Source: HyVt-560 sp964577195 (GTDB lineage Bacteria; Pseudomonadota; Gammaproteobacteria; UWMA-0217). From it: a stretch of DNA of 10,584 nucleotides. Position 1 is the first letter of the stretch; the number at the start of each line of letters is the position of its first letter. Of the stretch, positions 4,539 to 10,584 are shown piece by piece. A program made the position numbers and the translations under genes. The notes below the pieces were generated by a model. It was not told where the DNA came from and made no database searches. It saw only the letters and a list, made by a program, of their open reading frames with translations. The stretch covers positions 1-10,584 of the forward strand of contig CAZNYF010000100.1 of assembly GCA_964577195.1 (NCBI GenBank), written 5' to 3'.

Positions 4539-7500
4539 ATGGCTTTCAGCTTTAAACCAGGCGACATCAAACGGACTTGCGGCCACCAAGCGTATCAGCG
4601 CGGCATGAACTACTGGAAGGCGGACAAGGTGATTGATGTACAGCTCACCGACGAGTCAGCAACCCAGCAAATCATCTCCCGTGTGGCTGGCAGCAATGGC
4701 GAGGTTTACGACACCCAGATAGAAGTACTGGAATACGATGATGGCGATTGCGAAATCATCGGCGAGTGCAGCTGCCCGGTGCAGCTTGATTGCAAACACA
4801 TTGCTGCTACCTTGTTGCAAACCCTGCACAGTGGTCCGCAAGCGATCTCTTCCAATAGCGATAACCAGCTCGAAAACTGGCTGGATGAACTCAAAAAAGC
4901 CAGCCAGGTACAACCCGCCGCCGAGGAAGACGAGCAGGAAGAATCTCCCTATAAACTGCTCTACGTGCTCGAATCCAACCCTGAGAGACAAGACCCTTAC
5001 GCCATCGAAATTATCACCCAAAAGGTCCGTCAACTGAAAAAAGGCGGTTACGGTAAACCCAGCGCATTCCCACTGGAAAAAGCCAGTGAGACGTTTTACG
5101 CCAATGATTTTTTAAAACCCGCCGACCGTGACATCGCCCAACTGATCACCAACGCGAGAAATTTCTACTATTACAATTACGGCAACAACTACACGCTCAA
5201 ACGCGAAATGGGCGAACTCGCGTTGCAAAAGATGCTGCTCACAGGCCGCTGCCACTGGGGCGATAAAGATAACCCGTCGCTCCGCCTGGGCACACCCAGA
5301 CAAATTGCTTTTGAATGGCACAACATGGGTAACGGGCAACAACTGGAAGTACAGATAGAGCCTCCCATTAGCCAGATTTTTCGCGCAGAAAACTTTTGGT
5401 ACGTCGATCTTGATAGTCAGGAAGTCGGCGCACTAGATCACCCTGCGCTCTCTGGCGAGCAAGTAGAAGCACTACTAAACGCACCCGTCATTCCTGAAGA
5501 CAAGCTGGAAGAAGTCAGCCGCGAGCTGGTTTTAAAACTACCTGAATACCAATTAGAAGCACCGGTTGCGTTAGATTTTGAAACCATCGATATTACGGAT
5601 ACCGAACCCACCGCAGTGTTAAAGCTGCACAAAATTGATTTAAACAGCGGCTCGGATAATGACCTGCAATTTCACTGCGCCCGGCTGGAGTTTGAATACC
5701 AGAATGTACGTGTCACAACCCCGCCCGGTCAGGTGATCTTTCAAAATATTGATGGCAATAAAATTCACCGGATCACCCGTGACTCCCCCGCTGAAAAAGA
5801 GATCATCGAAACCCTTCATTCTCTTGGCCTGGGTATTGTCCAACCGAACTCGGAAGACCCCAGACTCGACTGGTTTTTTGCCACCGAAAACCGCACTGAA
5901 TCAGCGCACAGCTGGAACTACTTTCTTGAATTCGAAATCCCGGCACTGAAAGAGAAAGGCTGGAAAATCGAGATTGATGATAGTTTTGCCATGCGCTTTG
6001 AAGAGTCAGAAGAATGGCTTGGAGAACTCGAAGAAGGCGAAAATCAATGGTTCTCGTTATCACTCGGCGTCGAGCTGGACGGCCAGCGTGTCAACCTGCT
6101 GCCGTTGCTGGTCGATATCTTAAAAGAGAGTAATAACCCGCAAGCCCTGCGTGAACACCTGCAAGCACAATCTTCATTTTTAGTCGAAGTTAAAGACAAT
6201 CATTGGCTTAAAATCCCATCCGAAAGGCTGCTGCCATTCTTTGACACACTGGTAGAACTCTATGACCGCGATCCGCTCGATGACAATGGCAATATAAAGC
6301 TATCAAAGCAGCAGATTTTACAACTCAATGACCTGCTAAATAATCCAAAACTCACTTGGCGCGGCGCTGACGAGTTAATTGCGCTAAATAAAAAATTACG
6401 TGATTTTAACGGTATTGCAACGGTTGAAATACCCAAGGGTTTCAATGCTGAGTTGCGCGATTATCAGGCACAAGGTCTTAACTGGTTGCAGTTTCTACGC
6501 GAATACGAATTTAACGGCATTCTCGCGGATGACATGGGTCTGGGTAAAACCATTCAGACGCTGGCGCATTTGTTAGTCGAGAAACAATCAGGCCGTATGC
6601 AGCTGCCCTGCCTGATTATTGCGCCCACCAGTTTGGTAAGCAACTGGCGAAGAGAAACCGAGAAATTTGCACCTGAGCTATCAGTGCTGATCATCCACGG
6701 TAAAGATCGTCACTACGATTTTCATCGCATACAGGAACACGATTTGGTGATCACCACCTACCCGCTGATTCGCCGCGACCGCGATGTGCTCAATAAAATT
6801 GAATTTCACATCATTGTGCTCGATGAAGCGCAATATATTAAAAACCCAAAATCACAAACCACGCAGACGGTTTATGAACTCAAAAGTAAAAACCGCCTGT
6901 GTTTATCAGGCACCCCGGTAGAGAATCATCTGGGTGAATTCTGGTCGATGTTTCACTTTTTAATGCCGGGTTATCTTGGCAATCTGGAACGCTTCAATCG
7001 CATCTATCGAAACCCGATTGAAAAACAGGAAGATGATATTCGCCGCGAACAACTCAGCAAACGCGTTGCGCCATTTTTATTGCGTCGCACCAAAGATGAA
7101 GTTGCCAGCGAACTGCCGAAGAAAACTGAAATTATCCGCACCGTTTCATTGCAGGGCCAGCAACGCGATCTCTACGAATCCATCCGTCTGGCAATGGATC
7201 AAAAAGTCCGTGCGGAAATCAACAAAAAAGGCCTCGCTCGCAGCCATATCATGATCCTCGATGCGCTGCTCAAACTGCGCCAGGCCTGTTGTGACCCACG
7301 GCTGGTATCACTGCCACAAGCAGAACAAGTGACACAAAGCGCGAAGATGGAGCTGCTCATGGAAATGGTGCCGGAAATGATCGAGGAAGGTCGTAAAATC
7401 CTCATCTTCTCGCAATTCACCAAAATGCTCGCACTGATAGAAGATGAACTGATCGAACGCGACATCACCTACAGCAAACTAACAGGCCAGACCAGAAAGC

Positions 7501-7859
7501 GCGAAGAAGCCATCGAAAAGTTCCAGGAAGGCAATGCCAGCGTTTTTCTCATCAGCCTTAAAGCTGGCGGCGTCGGCCTCAATCTTACCGCTGCCGATAC
7601 CGTTATCCACTACGACCCCTGGTGGAACCCCGCTGCCGAAAACCAGGCCACCGACCGCGCGCATAGAATCGGCCAGGACAAAGCCGTGTTTGTCTACAAA
7701 CTCATCACCGAAGACACCGTAGAAGACCGTATTCTTGCCATGCAAGAACGCAAACGCGCGCTGGCAGAATCCATCTACAGCGGCTCCGGCAGCAGCAAAG
7801 GATCAGCAATTTCATCCTCCGATCTGACAGAGTTATTTCAGCCGCTTGAATTGAGCTAA
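4539..7859 (+). CDS. SWIM zinc-finger SNF2-family ATPase (putative helicase)
   Basis: The 1106-residue protein has an N-terminal SWIM zinc finger: C77 and C79 (ECSCP), then C85 and H87 (DCKHIAATL). A long central region (about 100-630) follows, typical of bacterial SNF2-associated segments, and then a SNF2 ATPase core. Motifs: Walker A DDMGLGKT (664-671), DEAQ (762-765), LSGTPVEN (about 789-796), and C-lobe LKAGGVGLNLTAAD and NQATDRAHRIGQ (1035-1046). SNF2 proteins use ATP to translocate on duplex DNA and move or remove bound proteins; RapA does this for RNA polymerase, but RapA lacks a SWIM finger. The cellular role of this bacterial SWIM-SNF2 type is not established. The ribosome site is weak. 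All visible catalytic motifs are intact. Confidence 0.92.
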   Translation: MAFSFKPGDIKRTCGHQAYQRGMNYWKADKVIDVQLTDESATQQIISRVAGSNGEVYDTQIEVLEYDDGDCEIIGECSCPVQLDCKHIAATLLQTLHSGPQAISSNSDNQLENWLDELKKASQVQPAAEEDEQEESPYKLLYVLESNPERQDPYAIEIITQKVRQLKKGGYGKPSAFPLEKASETFYANDFLKPADRDIAQLITNARNFYYYNYGNNYTLKREMGELALQKMLLTGRCHWGDKDNPSLRLGTPRQIAFEWHNMGNGQQLEVQIEPPISQIFRAENFWYVDLDSQEVGALDHPALSGEQVEALLNAPVIPEDKLEEVSRELVLKLPEYQLEAPVALDFETIDITDTEPTAVLKLHKIDLNSGSDNDLQFHCARLEFEYQNVRVTTPPGQVIFQNIDGNKIHRITRDSPAEKEIIETLHSLGLGIVQPNSEDPRLDWFFATENRTESAHSWNYFLEFEIPALKEKGWKIEIDDSFAMRFEESEEWLGELEEGENQWFSLSLGVELDGQRVNLLPLLVDILKESNNPQALREHLQAQSSFLVEVKDNHWLKIPSERLLPFFDTLVELYDRDPLDDNGNIKLSKQQILQLNDLLNNPKLTWRGADELIALNKKLRDFNGIATVEIPKGFNAELRDYQAQGLNWLQFLREYEFNGILADDMGLGKTIQTLAHLLVEKQSGRMQLPCLIIAPTSLVSNWRRETEKFAPELSVLIIHGKDRHYDFHRIQEHDLVITTYPLIRRDRDVLNKIEFHIIVLDEAQYIKNPKSQTTQTVYELKSKNRLCLSGTPVENHLGEFWSMFHFLMPGYLGNLERFNRIYRNPIEKQEDDIRREQLSKRVAPFLLRRTKDEVASELPKKTEIIRTVSLQGQQRDLYESIRLAMDQKVRAEINKKGLARSHIMILDALLKLRQACCDPRLVSLPQAEQVTQSAKMELLMEMVPEMIEEGRKILIFSQFTKMLALIEDELIERDITYSKLTGQTRKREEAIEKFQEGNASVFLISLKAGGVGLNLTAADTVIHYDPWWNPAAENQATDRAHRIGQDKAVFVYKLITEDTVEDRILAMQERKRALAESIYSGSGSSKGSAISSSDLTELFQPLELS

Positions 7860-7917
7860 TACACCGTCCATATTAAACTGACGGATAAGTGCGGTTAGGC
7901 GTGGTTTAATTTTATAG

Positions 7918-7945
7918 AGTAGGAGTGGCGCCCTCGCCACGAACA
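7918..7945. repeat. REP-like short palindrome between convergent genes
   Basis: GTGGCG (7925-7930) pairs with CGCCAC (7935-7940) around CCCT, within the context AGTAGGAGTGGCG...CGCCACGAA, which resembles the AGGAG-headed REP sequences of gammaproteobacteria. A second small stem, CCGTC (7864-7868) with GACGG (7880-7884), lies nearer the SNF2 stop codon. No T-run follows either. They may stabilise the 3' ends of the two convergent transcripts. Confidence 0.5.
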
Positions 7946-8022
7946 ATGCTCAGACAAGTTGAACCTACAAACCTTTAGTCAATACAATACGCTGACAGAA
8001 TTCGTTAATATATGTTGATGGA

Positions 8023-8478
8023 CTAGTTGCGTTTTATCGGCCGCTTATCTCTAATCCAGCGGACAATACCATCGCGCACATTGTAGACCTGCGTGTACCC
8101 CATCTGCTCGACCAAATGACGAGCCAGCACACCGGTGCGATTACCCGTACGACAAATAAGTATGACCGGGTCATCCTTGCCCACAGCGGTGGTAAATTGC
8201 GGCATAAAATCAGGCATCACACGACCACCACCATCAACAAAAGTCAGTAACCGGCTATTCTCAACCACCCCTGTTTCGCGCCACTCTTCCGGGCGGCGAA
8301 TGTCATAGATCGGTGTGCCGCCATCAAGCATGGTTTGCAGCTGGGCATTATCAAGGTTGTTGTAAGGCGGCTCGGCACATCCAGGCAGAGCAATCAAAAA
8401 TAACACCAACCCCATTAATTTCAACATCATATTGCTATGCTTGTTGCCTGGCACTTTGAATCCAATCATTTTATTCAT
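8023..8478 (-). CDS. Rhodanese-domain lipoprotein
   Basis: The 151-residue protein has a charged N-terminus, a hydrophobic stretch LMGLVLFLIALPGC and a lipobox-like C34 with Ala at +2. This predicts a lipoprotein on the periplasmic side, probably in the outer membrane. A single rhodanese domain follows (about 42-145), with DIRRPEEW (59-66) and the active loop CRTGNRTG (109-116) around catalytic C109. Rhodaneses carry sulfur as a cysteine persulfide; the partner here is unknown. The start could also be one of the later ATGs (residues 4, 17 or 18), since no clear Shine-Dalgarno site marks the first. Starting at residue 18 would give a more usual signal-peptide length. The proline before GC is unusual but tolerated in some lipoboxes. 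Confidence 0.82.
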   Translation of the reverse strand: MNKMIGFKVPGNKHSNMMLKLMGLVLFLIALPGCAEPPYNNLDNAQLQTMLDGGTPIYDIRRPEEWRETGVVENSRLLTFVDGGGRVMPDFMPQFTTAVGKDDPVILICRTGNRTGVLARHLVEQMGYTQVYNVRDGIVRWIRDKRPIKRN

Positions 8479-8738
8479 ACTCAGTGTTCTTAGATAAAAA
8501 AAAGCAGAGTTTACGCTGTGGCAAGATTCGATCCCAGTAAATATCCAAAAATATATCCATTCTCAGCATGAAAAGGTATCGAATTGAAGTGACGCTGGTA
8601 CTCACTGCTTTTGAGGATTACAAAAAGTATTTTAGTCGTTTTTTTCAAGCGTTTTAAGTCTTAATGCGTATACTGATTAGTCTAGCCCGTAAATAGCAGT
8701 AGTGGCCTAGTGACTTTTAGGAAAAAGAGGATAATAAA
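8479..8738. promoter_or_regulatory. Divergent intergenic region with candidate antiporter promoter
   Basis: This AT-rich 260-base region lies between the divergent rhodanese and antiporter genes. TATACT (8669-8674) is a reasonable -10 for the antiporter, but the -35 (TTCAAG near 8644-8649, 19 bases away) is weak. GAGG at 8727-8730 is the antiporter ribosome site. AATATCCA and TATATCCA form a short direct repeat near 8545. I see no RNA gene. Confidence 0.35.
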
Positions 8739-10334
8739 ATGGATCCACTGTGGTTGTTAGTAGCTCTGGTGCTGGGGTTAATCGCTCAACTCATGCGCTT
8801 GCCGCCATTGGTGGGGTTTTTGTGTGCCGGTTTTGCGCTTCATGCTCTAGGAATCGAAGGGGGACCAGCATTACAGAAATTTGCTGATCTGGGCGTTACT
8901 TTGCTGCTGTTTACCATCGGCCTCAAACTGCGTTTGCGTAGTTTGCTTGCACCGGAGGTCTGGGGAACAGCTAGCGCACACATGATACTTCTGCTGCTAT
9001 TGACGGGTGGTCTGTTGATGTTACCGGGCTTAGCTGGCATTGCCTGGTTAGGTGTATTGGATTGGCAGGCAGCGGCGGTTGTTGCGTTTGCGCTGAGTTT
9101 CAGCAGCACGGTATTCGCCGTCAAAATATTGGAAGATCGTGGAGAAATGAAGACGCGCCATGGACAGGTGGCGATTGGAATTCTGATTGTTCAAGATATT
9201 ATTGCTGTTGTATTTCTTACCTTTGCAACCGATAAATCGCCAACCCTATGGGCGCTAGCGCTGCTGGGGTTACCGTTAATTCGACCACTCATGAACCATT
9301 TCATGGAACGCAGCGGTCATGGTGAAGTGCTGGTGTTATTTGGCCTGTTTATTGCCATTGGTGGTGGTGAGTTATTCAATTTAGTGGGGATGAAAGCTGA
9401 TCTGGGTGCGCTGATTTTTGGCGTGCTGCTCAGCGGTCAACGTAAATCCGGCGAACTGTCTCGAGCCTTGCTGAGTTTTAAAGACCTTTTTCTGATCGGA
9501 TTTTTTCTTTCTATCGGCATTGGCGCGCTGCCGAGTCTCTCTGATGTTTTGATTGCCGCAGCATTGGTGGTGCTGGTACTACCGTTGAAGATTGTCGCAT
9601 TCTTCTGGCTGCTCACTCGCCTACGGTTACGCGTGCGTACGGCTTATCTCACTACGGCGGCGCTAGCAAACTACAGTGAATTTGGCTTGATTGTCGCTGC
9701 CGTAGGAGCAAGCGCAGGCTGGATCGATCAGCAGTGGTTGTTAATTATCGCCATGGCGCTGGCTTTCAGTTTCGTCATTGGCTCGATTGTTAATGCTCGT
9801 GCCCATAGCCTGTACGTCGCTACCGAGGGTTACCTGCACCGCTTCGATTCAGGGCGTCGATGGTCTGGAGATCAGGCACCTGATATTGGTAACGCTGAAA
9901 TTCTGGTGCTTGGTATGGGGCGAGTGGGCAGCGGAGCCTACCTCTCAATGCATGAGGCTGTTGGTGACACAGTTTGCGGTGTGGATGCCGATGCAGATAG
10001 TGTCAATCGGCATCAACAATCCGGGCATAATGTCATTCTGGGCGATGCAGAAGATGCGGATTTTTGGCACGATATTGATATGGGGCAATTACGTCTGGTG
10101 ATGCTGGCAATGCCAACTATCAGCGACATGCTCCAGACTGTGGAGCTGTTGAACGCCTCCAACTATGACGGCCTCATTGCCGCAGTCACCAAATATGAGG
10201 ATGACCGATCTGCACTAGAGGCAGCCGGGGTAGATGCTACCTTTAATTTCTATGCCGAAGCGGGTGCTGGTTTTGCTGAACATGTACGCCAAGAGCTGGA
10301 ACAGAGCGGTCGTTGTCTGAGAGCTGATACATAA
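8739..10334 (+). CDS. CPA2-family cation:proton antiporter with RCK/TrkA-N domain (Kef-like)
   Basis: The 531-residue protein has an N-terminal membrane domain of about 12 helices (residues 1-355) typical of the CPA2 antiporters. The discontinuous helices are seen in FALSFSSTVFAVKILEDRG (about 117-135) and GILIVQDIIAVVFL, with Q152-D153 at the ion site. A QD pair is the Kef-type arrangement associated with K+/H+ exchange or efflux. A cytoplasmic RCK N-terminal Rossmann domain follows from about residue 385, with G392-M-G394-R-V-G397 and D416 ending the second strand, so it should bind NAD(H) or AMP-like ligands and gate transport. GAGG lies eight bases before the ATG. No KefF- or KefG-like partner is next to it. 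The exact ion cannot be fixed from sequence. Confidence 0.9.
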   Translation: MDPLWLLVALVLGLIAQLMRLPPLVGFLCAGFALHALGIEGGPALQKFADLGVTLLLFTIGLKLRLRSLLAPEVWGTASAHMILLLLLTGGLLMLPGLAGIAWLGVLDWQAAAVVAFALSFSSTVFAVKILEDRGEMKTRHGQVAIGILIVQDIIAVVFLTFATDKSPTLWALALLGLPLIRPLMNHFMERSGHGEVLVLFGLFIAIGGGELFNLVGMKADLGALIFGVLLSGQRKSGELSRALLSFKDLFLIGFFLSIGIGALPSLSDVLIAAALVVLVLPLKIVAFFWLLTRLRLRVRTAYLTTAALANYSEFGLIVAAVGASAGWIDQQWLLIIAMALAFSFVIGSIVNARAHSLYVATEGYLHRFDSGRRWSGDQAPDIGNAEILVLGMGRVGSGAYLSMHEAVGDTVCGVDADADSVNRHQQSGHNVILGDAEDADFWHDIDMGQLRLVMLAMPTISDMLQTVELLNASNYDGLIAAVTKYEDDRSALEAAGVDATFNFYAEAGAGFAEHVRQELEQSGRCLRADT

Positions 10335-10555
10335 ACAGACCAAGAGTAATCAGTACGGGTTCCGTCCTGAATATTCATGAGAAATTCGACAATTCGATCA
10401 GTTTCTTCAAACCCACTAGCTTTGTAAACTTCTAATCTGAGCAAAGTGTTCTATTGCTGCTTGATATCACAGGATTAATTTAGATAGAGGAGCATGTCTT
10501 CAAAAGACGCACCCTCCAATAAATTTTCACTTCGCGCAAATTATAACAATTAAAA
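10335..10555. other. Intergenic region after the antiporter, with a 19-codon frame of doubtful reality
   Basis: No terminator is obvious after the antiporter. ATG 10494 opens a 19-residue frame to TAA 10553 (MSSKDAPSNKFSLRANYNN), preceded by GAGGAG that is unusually close. A weak promoter-like TTGATA (10461) has no matching -10. I regard the small frame as unproven. Confidence 0.25.
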
Positions 10556-10583
10556 TTGACATATAGGTATATATTGTTATATT
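10556..10583 (+). promoter_or_regulatory. Sigma-70-type promoter for a gene beyond the right edge
   Basis: A perfect -35, TTGACA (10556-10561), and TATATT (10578-10583) are separated by 16 bases. The spacer carries ATATA-GG-TATAT (10561-10572), a palindrome with a 2-base centre, built like the operator of the first toxin-antitoxin module. The gene itself is outside the window. Confidence 0.5.
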
Positions 10584-10584
10584 G

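Noticed and set aside
10335..10450. Leftward frame containing LEVYKASGFEETDRIVEFL, resembling the tail of a GNAT acetyltransferase
   Set aside because: The resemblance is brief, the frame lacks the acetyl-CoA-binding motif and runs antisense into the antiporter. It could be a relic, but the support is too thin to annotate.
1..10584. CRISPR array, tRNA or rRNA genes
   Set aside because: No regularly spaced direct repeats and no cloverleaf or rRNA-like sequence were seen on either strand.

Overview
The window looks like a chromosomal segment of a gammaproteobacterium. The evidence is a GcvR-like ACT-domain protein translationally coupled to a DUF533/TerB-like protein, a Kef-type CPA2 antiporter with an RCK domain, REP-like hairpins between genes and ordinary Shine-Dalgarno sites. 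No rRNA or marker gene pins the lineage more closely. The sequence is a draft scaffold: positions 1880-1979 are exactly 100 N, the conventional spacer for a gap of unknown size.

Layout. (1) Positions 1-2750 are an accessory, AT-richer block. It holds the start of an unrecognised leftward gene running off the left edge, a small broken leftward gene (429-668) with an in-frame amber codon, and three separate VapC-type PIN toxins. Each PIN toxin has, or appears to have, a different kind of antitoxin: ribbon-helix-helix-like VapB (712-936), one mostly lost in the N gap, and AbrB/SpoVT-like (2105-2368). The first has a perfect 8+8 palindrome beside its -10 element. (2) Positions 2750-2980 hold two large imperfect hairpins between the convergent third toxin and gcvR. 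(3) Positions 2982-4186 (leftward) carry a DUF533/TerB-like gene followed by a gcvR-like gene with a 1-nt stop/start overlap. (4) A 210-bp MITE-like fold-back (4226-4435), flanked by TTAA on both sides, sits in the divergent control region between DUF533 and the next gene. (5) Positions 4539-7859 (rightward) encode a 1106-residue SWIM zinc-finger plus SNF2-family ATPase. (6) Positions 8023-8478 (leftward) encode a small rhodanese-domain lipoprotein. (7) Positions 8739-10334 (rightward) encode a 531-residue Kef-like cation:proton antiporter. (8) The right edge ends in a good sigma-70-type promoter whose gene lies outside the window.

The genes do not form one pathway. The left third is a toxin-antitoxin cluster and the rest are independent housekeeping-type units. 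I see no strong evidence for a complete new multi-gene system. The observations most worth following are the fold-back element, whose arm mismatches are almost all one-directional and G-U compatible, the amber-interrupted Trp/Tyr-rich small gene next to the first toxin-antitoxin promoter, and the stacking of three antitoxin types with PIN toxins around an assembly break.
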